A DNA stretch of 64,000 nt from an uncultured Oscillospiraceae bacterium (lineage in GTDB: Bacteria; Bacillota; Clostridia; Oscillospirales; Oscillospiraceae): contig CAAFLE010000095.1 of NCBI GenBank assembly GCA_900763675.1, positions 12,718 through 76,717 of the forward strand, in the 5' to 3' direction. Each line of letters starts with the position of its first letter. The stretch's first letter is position 1. Of this stretch, positions 24,831 through 36,249 are shown one piece after another. The notes beneath the pieces were generated by a model, which was given only the letters and a program-made list of their open reading frames with translations, was not told where the DNA came from and ran no database searches. The position numbers and the translations under genes are program-made.

Positions 24831-25716
24831 ATCCGCGTTTTTCCAGAAGCTGCATTGCCTTGAGAAGAAGCTCCGCCGTTTCGCCGCGGGTGAGCGTCGC
24901 TTCGGCGTCCATGCCGAGCGGCAGAAGACCGCACGCGGCAAGCTCCTCGATGGCACGCGCCTCGGCGCTCTTTGCGGAAGCGGAGGAGAGCGGCGTGATG
25001 CGAAGCGCCGCGGAAAGTGTCTGCGCCGCAGCGCCGAGTGTTACGGGCGCGGCGGTATCAAAGCTCTCTGCGCCGAACACCGGCACGGGACAGCCCTCCG
25101 AGAGCGCGGCGTCGATATATGGCTGGATCCATCCGGGGATGTCCGAAACGGTCTCCTCGACGGATGCCGCCGTTTCGACCGGCTCGATGCCCGCCGTTTC
25201 CATGCAGAGCGTCAGAAACTCGCCGCAGGAAACGGTCTCCTCCGGCTCAAAGAGAAACTGTCCGCAGACGCACCGCCCGGTAAACAGCCCTTTTTCCGCC
25301 AGCACACACGCGGCATACTCGCAGGAAAGCCCGGCAGTATCGGCGTAGCCGGACCCTTTGCCCGGCTTTCGGATCGTGATGACGACCGTCGCCTCCTGCG
25401 AAACGTTGCCCGTCGGGTCGCTCGCGCAGTAACCGAAATAGTCGCGGCCGCGCTTTCCGTCGGCGGGCGTGTAGACGAACTCCCCGGTCTCCGCGAGCGT
25501 CAGCGCCCCTTTCTTCGGCTCGGTCGTAATGCGGAAATGCACTTCCTCACCCTCCGGATCGAACGCCTTGAGCCGACCGCCGACGGAGACGCCGCGGTAA
25601 GTCGTCAGCTCCAGATTTTCCGCGATGGGCGCACCGTCTGCCGCGGCGGCGGTCAGCGAGCCGCCGAGCAGGAGCGTACAGAGCAGAAACAGCAGAATAT
25701 TTCGTGTTTTTTTCAT
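24829..25716 (-). CDS. secreted protein with Ig/cadherin-like domain and degenerate S-layer homology repeats
   Basis: This 295-residue protein has a clear signal peptide (KKTRNILLFLLCTLLLGG, cleavage near AAAADG). Residues about 30-115 form a beta-rich bacterial Ig/cadherin-like repeat (VGGRLKAFDPEGEEVHFRIT, FVYTPADGKRGRDYFGYCAS). The rest resembles S-layer homology modules that bind cell-wall polymers: ADTAGLSCEYAACVLAEKGL, LTLCMETAG, PGWIQPYIDAALSEGCP and a final LTRGETAELLLKAMQLL. It probably sits on the outside of the cell wall. No partner gene is adjacent. Confidence 0.8.
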   Translation of the reverse strand: MKKTRNILLFLLCTLLLGGSLTAAAADGAPIAENLELTTYRGVSVGGRLKAFDPEGEEVHFRITTEPKKGALTLAETGEFVYTPADGKRGRDYFGYCASDPTGNVSQEATVVITIRKPGKGSGYADTAGLSCEYAACVLAEKGLFTGRCVCGQFLFEPEETVSCGEFLTLCMETAGIEPVETAASVEETVSDIPGWIQPYIDAALSEGCPVPVFGAESFDTAAPVTLGAAAQTLSAALRITPLSSASAKSAEARAIEELAACGLLPLGMDAEATLTRGETAELLLKAMQLLEKRG

Positions 25717-25794
25717 GGTTTTTCCTCCGTGATAGAAGTCGTTTCCTATTTTGCCGGATTTCGGTCGGAATATGTAAAGTCAAAGAAAAAATGC

Positions 25795-25823
25795 TTGCAA
25801 ATCCGGACAGAATATGGTAATCT
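25795..25823 (+). promoter_or_regulatory. promoter of rplS
   Basis: TTGCAA and TAATCT are 17 nt apart. The predicted start near 25830 leaves a leader of about 87 nt with two hairpins before the rplS ATG. Confidence 0.6.
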
Positions 25824-25837
25824 CTTATGGCGCGTGC

Positions 25838-25905
25838 CTTGGGCAGCGCATATCAAGGCGGTCCGCTGCCGCAGTGCTTACGCGGTAAGAACGTCTCATG
25901 TAAAG
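25838..25905 (+). ncRNA. candidate ribosomal protein L19 leader (cis-regulatory RNA)
   Basis: The rplS 5' UTR contains a 7-bp stem GGCAGCG/CGCTGCC (25842-25848 with 25864-25870) and a second small hairpin CTTAC-GCG-GTAAG (25877-25889), just upstream of the GGAAGG ribosome site. Autoregulatory L19 leaders are known in Firmicutes. I assign this by position and structure only. Confidence 0.5.
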
Positions 25906-25916
25906 GAAGGATCATC

Positions 25917-26261
25917 ATGGATCTCATCAAAACTCTCACCGCGAACTACATGAAGCCGGAGCTTCCCGAGATGAACGTCGGCGACACCGTGCGTGTCACC
26001 CTGCGCGTCAAGGAAGGCGCCCGCGAGCGTACCCAGGTGTTTGAAGGCACCATCATTGCCAGAAAGCATGGCGGCATCAACGAAACCATCACTGTCCGCC
26101 GCATTTCCTACGGCGTCGGCTGCGAGAAGGTTTTTCCCGTGCATTCTCCCAGCATCGTCTCCGTGGAGACCATCCGGCGCGGCAAAGTCCGTCGGGCGAA
26201 GCTGTACTACCTGCGCGACCGCGTGGGCAAGGCTGCCAAGGTCAAGGGTCTCGTCAACTGA
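25917..26261 (+). CDS. rplS: 50S ribosomal protein L19
   Basis: This 114-residue protein sits at the 30S-50S interface. Diagnostic segments are [53 protein letters not shown] and [20 protein letters not shown]. The ATG at 25917 follows AAAGGAAGG. A longer reading from 25827 runs through the structured leader and is not used. It is followed by a strong terminator, so rplS is transcribed alone or nearly so. Confidence 0.98.
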   Translation: MDLIKTLTANYMKPELPEMNVGDTVRVTLRVKEGARERTQVFEGTIIARKHGGINETITVRRISYGVGCEKVFPVHSPSIVSVETIRRGKVRRAKLYYLRDRVGKAAKVKGLVN

Positions 26262-26275
26262 AGTCCGACCGCATA

Positions 26276-26307
26276 GAAAAAGGACGCCTCATCGGGGCGT
26301 CCTTTTT
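26276..26307 (+). terminator. intrinsic terminator of rplS
   Basis: GGACGCC and GGCGTCC pair around a 7-nt loop. They are flanked by a run of A's and followed by five T's. Confidence 0.93.
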
Positions 26308-26312
26308 CCCTA

Positions 26313-26341
26313 TTGCTGACGTGGATAAAATGGTGTATGAT
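26313..26341 (+). promoter_or_regulatory. promoter of the lepB-rbgA-rnhB-yraN operon
   Basis: TTGCTG and TATGAT are separated by 17 nt, immediately downstream of the rplS terminator. The expected start is near 26348. Confidence 0.55.
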
Positions 26342-26372
26342 AGAATTATCATAGTATCGGAAGTGGCTTTTT

Positions 26373-26969
26373 ATGAACGAAACTTGGCCCGAGATCAAAA
26401 AAAGAAAGCTCAAGGAACGCCGGGGCGAGACCTTTGACTGGATTCAGTCGCTCGTTGTGGCGCTTTTCGCGTGCGTGCTTATTTTCACGTTTCTGGTCCG
26501 TGTGATCGGTGTTGTCGGCACGTCCATGCTCAATACGCTCCATCCCGGCGACCGCATTCTCGTATCCAATCTCTTCTATACGCCGAAGCGCGGCGACGTG
26601 ATCGTGCTGCGCAAGGAGAGCTTCAACAGCGAGCCGATCGTCAAGCGCGTGATCGCGACCGAGGGCGAAACGGTTACGATCGACTTTGAAGGCGGCATCG
26701 TGTATGTGGACGGCGTCGCGCTCGACGAGCCGTATACGCTGGAACCGACGCACCGCCGCATCGACTTCGGCGACTCCGTCACCGTGCCGGAGGGATGTCT
26801 GTTCGTCATGGGCGACAACCGCAACGGTTCGACCGACAGCCGCGACGACCGTATCGGCTGCGTGGACGAGCGGCTGGTCATCGGGCGGGCGTTTTTCCTG
26901 CTCGTTCCGGGCGGCGACACGCAGCACGGCGAGAGCCGCGACTGGAGCCGCATAGGAGTGATCGACTGA
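26373..26969 (+). CDS. lepB: signal peptidase I
   Basis: This membrane serine protease removes signal peptides on the outer face of the membrane. It has 198 residues with one N-terminal span (WIQSLVVALFACVLIFTFLV). The catalytic dyad is S51 (GTSMLNTLHPGD) and K91 (IVKRVIATEGE), and the box MGDNRNGSTDSR is conserved. The sequence after the serine reads MLNTL, where MxPTL is usual. Its TGA overlaps the rbgA ATG by one base. Confidence 0.95.
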   Translation: MNETWPEIKKRKLKERRGETFDWIQSLVVALFACVLIFTFLVRVIGVVGTSMLNTLHPGDRILVSNLFYTPKRGDVIVLRKESFNSEPIVKRVIATEGETVTIDFEGGIVYVDGVALDEPYTLEPTHRRIDFGDSVTVPEGCLFVMGDNRNGSTDSRDDRIGCVDERLVIGRAFFLLVPGGDTQHGESRDWSRIGVID

Positions 26970-27823
26970 TGGGCGGAGAAACGATCAACTGGTATCCCGG
27001 CCACATGAAAAAGGCGACGCGCATGATGGAGGACAGCCTCCGTCTCGTGGACGCCGTTGTGGAGCTTCGCGACGCCCGTATCCCAAACTCCAGCCGCAAC
27101 CCCGACGTAGAACGCATCGTCGGCAGCAAGCCGCGGCTCATCGTTCTCAACCGCGCCGATCAGGCGGATGCCGCGGCGACCGCCGAGTGGAAAAAAGCGC
27201 TCTCCGGCGAGGGCGTGCTGGCGCTGGAGATGGACTGCAAAAGCGGACGGGGCGTAAACGCCTTTCCTGCGGCGGCGCGGTCGCTCCTCCGGGAGAAGAT
27301 CGAACGTGCCGAGGCAAAGGGACAGGTGGGCAAGGCGCTGCGCTTCATGGTCCTTGGCGTGCCGAACGTCGGCAAATCGAGCTTTATCAATCGTCTTGCC
27401 GGACGCAAGGCGGCGGAAACGAGCGACCGCCCCGGCGTCACCCGCGGCAAGCAGTGGATCACGCTCAACGGCGGCATTCTTCTGCTGGACACCCCCGGCA
27501 TTCTCTGGCCGAAATTTGAGTCGCCGGAGGTCGGGTATTCGCTCGCATGGACGGGCGCGATCAACGACAACATTCTTGATGTGGAGCTTGTCGCCTGCCG
27601 GCTGCTGGAGCGGCTGCGCGAGCTGTATCCCGGCGCGATCGAAACACGCTATAAATTCACGCCCGATCCGGAAGCGCCCGGCTATGAGCTTCTCGAAGCC
27701 GCGGCGAGAAAGCGCGGCTTTCTTATCTCCGGCGGCGAAGTCAATACGGAGCGCATGGCGCACGTGCTGCTTGACGAATTCCGCGAGGGCAAGCTCGGAC
27801 GCATGACGCTGGAAAGACCGTGA
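26969..27823 (+). CDS. rbgA: ribosome biogenesis GTPase RbgA (YlqF)
   Basis: This circularly permuted GTPase is needed for late 50S assembly. The 284-residue protein starts with NWYPGHMKKATR and has the G4 motif (LNRADQAD) before G1 (GVPNVGKSS at about 130-138), then DTPG. The C-terminal ANTAR-like helical domain ends the protein. The gene order lepB-rbgA-rnhB is conserved in many Firmicutes, which supports the assignment. It overlaps both neighbours by a few bases. Confidence 0.95.
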   Translation: MGGETINWYPGHMKKATRMMEDSLRLVDAVVELRDARIPNSSRNPDVERIVGSKPRLIVLNRADQADAAATAEWKKALSGEGVLALEMDCKSGRGVNAFPAAARSLLREKIERAEAKGQVGKALRFMVLGVPNVGKSSFINRLAGRKAAETSDRPGVTRGKQWITLNGGILLLDTPGILWPKFESPEVGYSLAWTGAINDNILDVELVACRLLERLRELYPGAIETRYKFTPDPEAPGYELLEAAARKRGFLISGGEVNTERMAHVLLDEFREGKLGRMTLERP

Positions 27824-27825
27824 TC

Positions 27826-28434
27826 ATGGAAGAGACAATGCTGGATATGTACGAATACGAGCGCTCCCTCGCCGGGGACCGGACGCCCTACTGCGGCGTG
27901 GACGAGGCGGGGCGCGGTCCGCTCGCCGGACCCGTATGCGCCGCGGCGGTCATTCTGCCGGAGGGACTGGCCATTCCGGGGCTGAACGACTCGAAAAAGC
28001 TCACGGCGAAAAAGCGCGACGCACTCTATGACATCATCTGCGATACTGCCGTGGCGTTCGGCATCGCCTTTGCCACGGTGGACGAGATCGAAGCGCTGAA
28101 CATCAAGGGCGCAACGTATCTCGCTATGGAACGCGCCATCGCGGACATGGACCCCGCGCCGGTCCTTGCGCTGGTGGACGGGAACGATAAAAATACGCTC
28201 TCGATTCCGGCGGTCAAGGTCGTGAAGGGCGACAGTCTCTGCGCGTCCATTGCGGCGGCGTCGGTGCTTGCCAAGGTCACGCGAGACCGCTATATGGACG
28301 ATCTGGACGCACTGTACCCGCAGTACGGCTTTGCCAAGCACAAGGGATACGGCACGGCGGCGCACTATGCGGCGCTGCGTGAATACGGTCCTTCGCCGGT
28401 CCACCGCCCGACGTATCTGAGGAAAATGCATTGA
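27826..28434 (+). CDS. rnhB: ribonuclease HII
   Basis: This 202-residue enzyme cleaves the RNA strand of RNA-DNA hybrids and single ribonucleotides in DNA. The catalytic acidic residues are visible as D26-E27 in VDEAGRGPLAGP and an Asp in ALVDGNDK, and ASVLAKVTRDR is the family's fourth motif. The ATG at 27826 is preferred because GGAAAG lies 9 nt upstream; a GTG at 27820 is the alternative. It ends in a TTGA overlap with yraN. Confidence 0.95.
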   Translation: MEETMLDMYEYERSLAGDRTPYCGVDEAGRGPLAGPVCAAAVILPEGLAIPGLNDSKKLTAKKRDALYDIICDTAVAFGIAFATVDEIEALNIKGATYLAMERAIADMDPAPVLALVDGNDKNTLSIPAVKVVKGDSLCASIAAASVLAKVTRDRYMDDLDALYPQYGFAKHKGYGTAAHYAALREYGPSPVHRPTYLRKMH

Positions 28435-28802
28435 ACGGTACGCTGCTGCTCGGACGCTACGGTGAGGCGGCAGCGGCGGAATACCTCCGCAAAAAGGGCT
28501 GCCGCATTCTCGGCATGAACTACCGCACCCGTCTCGGCGAAATCGACGTGATTGCCGCCGACCGGCGGTACGTGATGTTTGTCGAGGTCAAGCTGCGCAA
28601 AAGCGCCGCCTTTGCCGAGGCGCGGGAGTTTGTGACCGCCGCTAAGCGCCGGCGGCTCGCCGCGGCGGCGGAGGAGTGGCTGCAAACGAATCCGCAGACG
28701 CTTCAGCCGCGGTTTGACGTGATCGAAGTTTACGCGCCGGACGGGATCCATACGGAAAAGCCTGTTGTCCGCTGGTGGGAAAACGCCTTTACGCTCGATT
28801 GA
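28431..28802 (+). CDS. yraN: YraN/UPF0102 family endonuclease-fold protein
   Basis: This 123-residue protein shows the PD-(D/E)xK nuclease-like core common to UPF0102: LGRYGEAAAAEYLRKKGCRI, then RTRLGEIDVIAADRRYVMFVEVKLR (E-x-D...E-V-K), and KRRRLAAAAEEWL. The cellular role of the family is unsettled; links to DNA recombination or repair have been proposed. The start is TTG overlapping the rnhB stop. It is the last gene of the operon; a GGGGCGAAGCCCC hairpin follows at 28811-28823. Confidence 0.9.
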   Translation: MNGTLLLGRYGEAAAAEYLRKKGCRILGMNYRTRLGEIDVIAADRRYVMFVEVKLRKSAAFAEAREFVTAAKRRRLAAAAEEWLQTNPQTLQPRFDVIEVYAPDGIHTEKPVVRWWENAFTLD

Positions 28803-28831
28803 ATATGTACGGGGCGAAGCCCCGCCCGCTT

Positions 28832-28996
28832 TCAGCAGTTGCAGCGGTTTTCAAACGTGGCGCAGAACGTTTCTGCCTTGCGCTGAGCGTCCTCGTTGGA
28901 GACGTTGATGTGCGAAGCGGTGCACTGGTCCGCCGCGGTGTGGTACTTGCAGTCCTTCACACAGCAGTCGATCTTGCAGTTCGTTTTTTCGTTCAT
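28832..28996 (-). CDS. DUF1540 small cysteine-rich protein
   Basis: This 54-residue ORF begins MNEKTNCKIDCCVKDC and continues KYHTAADQCTASHINV, then ETFCATFENRCNC. The eight cysteines and one pair of histidines in this arrangement match DUF1540, a putative metal-binding family widespread in Clostridia. A GGGAGG site precedes the ATG. It stands alone on the minus strand between two plus-strand operons. Function is unknown. Confidence 0.88.
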   Translation of the reverse strand: MNEKTNCKIDCCVKDCKYHTAADQCTASHINVSNEDAQRKAETFCATFENRCNC

Positions 28997-29073
28997 GTTT
29001 TTATCCTCCCTTGTTGGATTACGGAGAGTAGTTTCTGCACAAATGTCTGCTTTATTCGGAGAAGGGAGGGAAT

Positions 29074-29763
29074 ATGTCCCTTTTTGCCATCGGAGATCTT
29101 CATCTTGCCATCGGCGAGCCGGACAAAACCATGGAAGCGTTCGGCGGGCGCTGGATCGGCTATGTGGATAAGATCCGCCGCGGCTTTGATCTGCTGCACG
29201 AGGACGACACGTGCGTCATCTGCGGCGATTTCTGCTGGGCGATGAGCCTTGCGGAAGCGCTGCCGGATTTCCGGTTTTTGAACAGCCTGCCCGGGAAAAA
29301 GCTGATGGTCAAGGGCAACCACGATTACTGGTGGACGACGGCGGCAAAAATGAACGCTTTTTTTGCACAAAACGGTTTGGACAGCATCTCTTTGCTGCAT
29401 AATAACTGTGCCGAATGGGAAAATCTGGCGCTGTGCGGTACGCGGGGCTGGTTTGTGGACGAAGAGACCGGCACCGAACACGACGCAAAGGTCCTCCGGC
29501 GTGAGGTCGGGCGGCTGGAAACCTCGCTCAAAGCCGCCGGCGAACGGGAGAAGCTCGTTTTTCTTCATTATCCGCCGCTGTATCTTCGGTATACCTGCCC
29601 GGAAATCCTCCGGCTGCTCGCACAGTACGGCGTGCGCGAGTGCTGCTACGGTCATATCCACGGCTACGGCTGCCGGAGCGCGTTTATCGGCGAGAGCGAG
29701 GGCGTACAATACCGGATGGTTTCCGCAGATTTTCTTGATTTTGTTCCGTATAAGCTGCGATAA
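29074..29763 (+). CDS. calcineurin-like metallophosphoesterase
   Basis: This 229-residue protein has the full metal-binding set of the family: D8-L-H10 (IGDLHLAIG), GDFCW, GNHDYWW, LHYPP and GHIHGYG. It resembles the cytoplasmic YmdB/YfcE-like phosphoesterases only at the fold level, and the substrate is unknown. It stands alone between the DUF1540 gene and tig, and tig has its own promoter. Confidence 0.9.
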   Translation: MSLFAIGDLHLAIGEPDKTMEAFGGRWIGYVDKIRRGFDLLHEDDTCVICGDFCWAMSLAEALPDFRFLNSLPGKKLMVKGNHDYWWTTAAKMNAFFAQNGLDSISLLHNNCAEWENLALCGTRGWFVDEETGTEHDAKVLRREVGRLETSLKAAGEREKLVFLHYPPLYLRYTCPEILRLLAQYGVRECCYGHIHGYGCRSAFIGESEGVQYRMVSADFLDFVPYKLR

Positions 29764-29767
29764 TCCG

Positions 29768-29796
29768 TTGCAATTTGCATTTTGATTTGCTATAAT
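29768..29796 (+). promoter_or_regulatory. promoter of tig
   Basis: TTGCAA and a consensus TATAAT are separated by 17 nt. The expected start near 29803 is about 54 nt upstream of the trigger factor ATG. Confidence 0.75.
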
Positions 29797-29856
29797 GTAT
29801 CGGCTTGAATTTTGCATATTCAGTCCCGGCTGAAATATAGAGAGGAGTAACCCCCC

Positions 29857-31320
29857 ATGATTGTCAAGAACAGCAAGAAAGAAAAAAACACCGTCACATT
29901 TGACGTCGAGCTGGACGCCGCCGAATTTGAAAAATACGTCAACGGTGCATATCTGAAGGCCCGCAGCCGCATCATGGTCCCCGGTTTCCGCAAGGGCAAG
30001 GCGCCCCGCATGGTCATCGAAGGAATGTACGGCAAGGACGTTTTCTATGACGACGCCTTTGACACCGCCGCGAACGACGCCTTTGCGTTCGGCGTTGCCG
30101 AGGGCAAGCTCGAAACCGTCGGCCGTCCCACGATGACCGATTCTCAGGTCACGGAGGATAAGGGCGCTCTGCTCAGCTTCAGCACCGACGTTTATCCCGA
30201 GGTCACGCTCGGTCAGTACAAGGGACTCGAGGCGGAGAAGCCCTCCACCGAAGTCACCGACGAAGAGATCGACGGTCACATTGAGCGTCTGCGCAAGCAG
30301 AACGCCCGCCTCGTCACCGTGGAGCGTCCCGCGCAGGACGGCGACACCGTGAACATCAACTACGCCGGTATGCTCGACGGCATCCCGTTTGACGGCGGCA
30401 CGGCGGAGAATCAGAACCTCGTCCTCGGCTCCAACACCTTTGTTCCCGGCTTTGAGAGCCAGCTCGTCGGCATTTCCGCCGGAGAAGAACGCGATCTCGA
30501 CATCACCTTCCCGGAGAACTACGCCCCCGATCTCGCCGGAAAAGCGGTCGTGTTCCACGTTAAGTGCAACGAGGTCAAGTTTGAGGAGCTTCCGGAGCTG
30601 GACGACGAGTTTGCCAAGGACAACGATTTCGATACGCTTGCCGAGCTGAAGGCGGACATCCGCGCCAAGGCGGTCGAGGAGAAGGAAAAGGCGGCGAAAA
30701 ATGCCTTTGAGGACGCGCTGGTTGACGCCGCCGTCGAGAACATGACCGTCGATATGCCCGAATCCATGGTCGAGGAGCGCATGGACGGCATCGTTCGCGA
30801 GTATGCGAACTACATGGCGAACCAGGGCATCCGCATTGACGAATATGTGAAGATGATCGGCACCGATATGAAGTCCTTCCGCGAGAGTATGCGTGCCACT
30901 GCCGAGAAGCAGGCGCGTACCGAGCTGCTGCTCACCGCCGTTGCCGAAGCGGAGAACGTTCAGATCACCGAAGAGGATCTTCAGGCGGAGTATGAAAAGC
31001 TCGGCGAGGCTTACGGCATGAAGGCGGAGGACGTCGCCAAGGCGATCGACGTTGTCGGTCTGACCGCCGATATGCGCCGCCACCGCGCCGTTGACATCAT
31101 CGCCGAGAGCGGCATTGTCGCCAAGGCGAAGAAGGCTGCCAAGAAGCCCGCGGCGAAGAAGACCGCCAAGTCCGAGGAGACCGCCGAGGATGAAGCCCCC
31201 AAGGCGAAGAAGTCCACGGCGAAGAAGGCTGCCAAGACCGAGGAGACGACCGAAGAGGAAGCTCCCAAGGCGAAGAAAACCACCCGCAAGTCCACCAAGA
31301 CTGAGGAGAAGGCGGAGTAA
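29857..31320 (+). CDS. tig: trigger factor with Lys/Ala/Glu-rich C-terminal tail
   Basis: This ribosome-bound chaperone and prolyl isomerase has 487 residues. The N-terminal ribosome-binding loop contains VPGFRKGKAPR. The FKBP domain is at about residues 155-240 (GDTVNINYAGMLDG, VLGSNTFVPGFESQL). The C-terminal chaperone arms follow up to about residue 420. The last 65 or so residues are an added low-complexity tail with repeats of AKK, KTAK, SEETAEDEAPKAKKS and TEETTEEEAPKAKK, which ordinary trigger factors lack. The tail alternates basic and acidic blocks and resembles histone H1-like or RNA-binding tails. Confidence 0.96.
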   Translation: MIVKNSKKEKNTVTFDVELDAAEFEKYVNGAYLKARSRIMVPGFRKGKAPRMVIEGMYGKDVFYDDAFDTAANDAFAFGVAEGKLETVGRPTMTDSQVTEDKGALLSFSTDVYPEVTLGQYKGLEAEKPSTEVTDEEIDGHIERLRKQNARLVTVERPAQDGDTVNINYAGMLDGIPFDGGTAENQNLVLGSNTFVPGFESQLVGISAGEERDLDITFPENYAPDLAGKAVVFHVKCNEVKFEELPELDDEFAKDNDFDTLAELKADIRAKAVEEKEKAAKNAFEDALVDAAVENMTVDMPESMVEERMDGIVREYANYMANQGIRIDEYVKMIGTDMKSFRESMRATAEKQARTELLLTAVAEAENVQITEEDLQAEYEKLGEAYGMKAEDVAKAIDVVGLTADMRRHRAVDIIAESGIVAKAKKAAKKPAAKKTAKSEETAEDEAPKAKKSTAKKAAKTEETTEEEAPKAKKTTRKSTKTEEKAE

Positions 31321-31346
31321 TCCGGCTCTCTCGCAAACTGACATAC

Positions 31347-31374
31347 ACGGGAAAGGGCGTTTGCCCTTTCCCGT
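31347..31374 (+). terminator. hairpin after tig, probable partial terminator
   Basis: A perfect 12-bp stem ACGGGAAAGGGC with a GTTT loop is followed by a poor T-tract (ATCATCGCATTTTT). It may reduce but not stop read-through into clpP, for which I see no strong promoter. Confidence 0.6.
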
Positions 31375-31413
31375 ATCATCGCATTTTTAACCCTGCAAAG
31401 GAGGATTTATACC

Positions 31414-31995
31414 ATGAGTCTCGTACCGTATGTTGTAGAACAGACGTCCCGCGGAGAGCGTTCCTATGACATTTTCTCCCGTCTGCTGAACGACCGCATC
31501 GTATTTCTCGGTGAGGAAGTCAACAGCACGTCCGCCAGTCTGGTCGTGGCGCAGCTTCTCTATCTGGAAGCGCAGGACCCCGACAAGGACATCCAGATGT
31601 ATATCAACAGCCCCGGCGGCTCCATTACGGACGGCATGGCGATCTATGACACGATGCAGTATATCAAGTGCGACGTGTCTACCATCTGCGTCGGTATGGC
31701 GGCGTCGATGGGCGCGTTCCTGCTTTCCTCCGGTGCAAAGGGCAAGCGCATTGCGCTCCCCAACGCGGAGATCATGATCCATCAGCCCGCCGCCGGTACG
31801 CAGGGCAAGGTCACCGATATGGAGATCGACGTGGAGCGCTTCCTCAAAATCAAAGCCCGCATGAACCGGATCATGGCGGAAAACACCGGCAAAACGCCGG
31901 AGCAGATCAAAGCCGATTCCGAGCGCGACCACTGGCTGCTGGCGGAAGAGGCACGCGAATACGGTCTCATCGACAAGGTAATTTATAAAAGATAA
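31414..31995 (+). CDS. clpP: ATP-dependent Clp protease proteolytic subunit
   Basis: This 193-residue serine peptidase forms the tetradecameric ClpP chamber. The catalytic triad is S98 ([11 protein letters not shown]), H123 (MIHQPAAG) and D172 (ERDHW), at the standard numbers. [16 protein letters not shown] is conserved. An AAAGGAGG site lies before the ATG. The clpP-clpX-lon-engB order after tig is the classical arrangement, and ClpX follows after 14 nt. Confidence 0.98.
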   Translation: MSLVPYVVEQTSRGERSYDIFSRLLNDRIVFLGEEVNSTSASLVVAQLLYLEAQDPDKDIQMYINSPGGSITDGMAIYDTMQYIKCDVSTICVGMAASMGAFLLSSGAKGKRIALPNAEIMIHQPAAGTQGKVTDMEIDVERFLKIKARMNRIMAENTGKTPEQIKADSERDHWLLAEEAREYGLIDKVIYKR

Positions 31996-32009
31996 TTCAG
32001 GGAGATCTT

Positions 32010-33275
32010 ATGGCAAGATCAGACGATAGAAAGATCCGCTGTGCCTTCTGCGGACGGACGCAGGATCAGGTAGATAAACTGATTGCCGGCAACGGGGCAT
32101 ACATTTGCAGTGACTGCGTGCGTCTGTGCATGAACATTGTGGATGAGGATCTGCCGCAGCAAACCGCCGGGAAGCATCCAGCGTCGCCTGCGCCGGCGGT
32201 CGCGGAGCTGCCGAAGCCGGCGGAGATCAAGGCGTATCTTGACGAGTACATCGTCGGGCAGGAGACGGCGAAGATCGCCCTTTCCGTTGCGGTGTACAAC
32301 CACTATAAGCGCATCTATTACGGCAAGCAGACCGATGTGGAGCTGCAAAAGTCCAACATCCTCCTGATCGGACCGACGGGCAGCGGCAAAACGCTCTTTG
32401 CCCAGACGCTGGCGCGGGTGCTGGATGTGCCGTTCGCCATTGCCGACGCGACGACGCTCACCGAGGCGGGTTATGTCGGCGAGGACGTGGAGAACATCCT
32501 CCTCCGGTTGCTGCAGGCGGCGGATTTCGATGTGGAACGCGCTCAGCGCGGCATCATCTACATCGACGAGCTGGACAAAATTTCCCGCAAAAGCGAGAAT
32601 GTTTCGATCACCCGAGACGTTTCGGGCGAAGGCGTGCAGCAGGCGCTGCTGAAGATTCTGGAAGGCACGGTCGCCGCCGTTCCGCCGCAGGGCGGACGCA
32701 AGCACCCGCAGCAGGAGTTCATCCACATTGATACGACGAACATCCTCTTCATCTGCGGCGGCGCGTTCGACGGTCTCGATAAGATCATCGAAAACCGCAT
32801 GGACCGCAAGAGCATGGGCTTCGGCGCGGAGATCACAAGCAAAAAGGAAAAGAATCTCGGCGAGATCCTGGCGCTTGCCCAGCAGCACGATGTAATCAAG
32901 TACGGCATCATCCCGGAGCTTGTCGGACGTCTGCCGGTCATTACGCCGCTCAACTCTCTCGACAAGGAAGCGCTGGAGCGCATCCTTACCGAGCCGAAAA
33001 ACGCCATCACCAAGCAGTATACCGCGCTTATGGCGCTCGACGGCGTAAAGCTTGAATACGAGCCTGCCGCCATCGAGGCGATCGCCGACAAAGCTCTCGC
33101 AATGGAGATCGGCGCCCGCGGACTGCGCAGCATTCTCGAAAAAATTATGACGGATATTATGTTCCGCGTCCCCTCCGACAAGAGCATCAAGCGCGTTATC
33201 ATCACGCCGGAATGCGTGACCGAAGGGAAGCCGCCCGTGGCGCTGCGAAACGACAATTCCGACAGTTTGAAGTAA
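32010..33275 (+). CDS. clpX: ATP-dependent Clp protease ATP-binding subunit ClpX
   Basis: This 421-residue AAA+ unfoldase feeds substrates to ClpP. The N-terminal zinc domain has C11, C14, C33 and C36. Walker A is GPTGSGKT (121-128), and Walker B with sensor elements is in [28 protein letters not shown] is also conserved. The ClpP-docking loop, normally IGF, reads MGF here ([10 protein letters not shown]), a conservative change. GARGLRS is the sensor-2 box. Confidence 0.98.
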   Translation: MARSDDRKIRCAFCGRTQDQVDKLIAGNGAYICSDCVRLCMNIVDEDLPQQTAGKHPASPAPAVAELPKPAEIKAYLDEYIVGQETAKIALSVAVYNHYKRIYYGKQTDVELQKSNILLIGPTGSGKTLFAQTLARVLDVPFAIADATTLTEAGYVGEDVENILLRLLQAADFDVERAQRGIIYIDELDKISRKSENVSITRDVSGEGVQQALLKILEGTVAAVPPQGGRKHPQQEFIHIDTTNILFICGGAFDGLDKIIENRMDRKSMGFGAEITSKKEKNLGEILALAQQHDVIKYGIIPELVGRLPVITPLNSLDKEALERILTEPKNAITKQYTALMALDGVKLEYEPAAIEAIADKALAMEIGARGLRSILEKIMTDIMFRVPSDKSIKRVIITPECVTEGKPPVALRNDNSDSLK

Positions 33276-33323
33276 CAAAACAGCGGGGCTCGTCCCCGCT
33301 GATTTGCTATGGAGGAACAGACT

Positions 33324-35668
<2,345 letters not shown>

Positions 35669-35672
<4 letters not shown>

Positions 35673-36247
35673 ATACGCAGAAGGTCGAATTTCTCAAATC
35701 CGCTGCCGATAAAAAGGCATTTCTCCGCGACGGCCGCCACGCCGTCGCCTTTGCCGGGCGCTCCAACGTCGGAAAATCGTCGGTTATTAACAGCCTTTTG
35801 AATCGGAAAAACTTTGCCCGCGTCGGCGCGACCCCCGGAAAAACCGTGCAGGTCAACTATTTCCTCGTGGACGGCGTGTACTTCATCGACCTGCCCGGCT
35901 ACGGCTATGCCCGCGTTTCCGGCGACGAGCGCCGCCGCTGGGGGGCGCTCATGGAGGACTTTTTTCAGGAACCCAATCTGTTCACGATGGGTGTGCTGAT
36001 CGTTGACGCCCGGCACGCCCCGACGGCGGACGACGTTACGATGGCGGAATATTTCTTCGATGCGGGACGCCCGTTCGTCGTTGTTGCAAACAAGTGCGAC
36101 AAGCTGAAAAAAAGCGAGATCGAACCGAATCTGGAGCGCATCCGCGACGTGCTGGGGCTGGACGACGATTTCCCGCTCATTCTCCACTCCTGCACGGCAA
36201 AGATCGGGCGGCGCGAGCTGCTTGGATTCATCGAAAACAATATTTAG
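35669..36247 (+). CDS. engB: ribosome biogenesis GTP-binding protein EngB (YsxC)
   Basis: This 192-residue TRAFAC GTPase is needed for 50S assembly. The motifs are G1 AGRSNVGKSS, G2 region TPGKTVQVNYF, G3 DLPGYGYA, G4 ANKCDKL and G5-like SCTAKIG. The ATG at 35669 overlaps the lon stop, with AAGGAGG 8 nt upstream. It ends the clp-lon operon; a new promoter begins within a few bases of its stop. Confidence 0.96.
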
Positions 36248-36249
36248 TG

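Noticed and set aside
31105..31320. Direct repeats considered as a CRISPR array or mobile repeat
   Set aside because: They are in-frame codon repeats encoding the trigger factor tail, with no spacer structure.
28993..31344. Minus-strand open frame of 783 codons opposite the phosphoesterase and trigger factor
   Set aside because: It has repetitive Leu/Gly/Arg composition without homology and is an exact shadow of tig, which has clear domains and a promoter.
33309..33323. ATG at 33309 as start of Lon
   Set aside because: The GGAGG ribosome site overlaps this codon, and ATG 33324 is correctly spaced from it.
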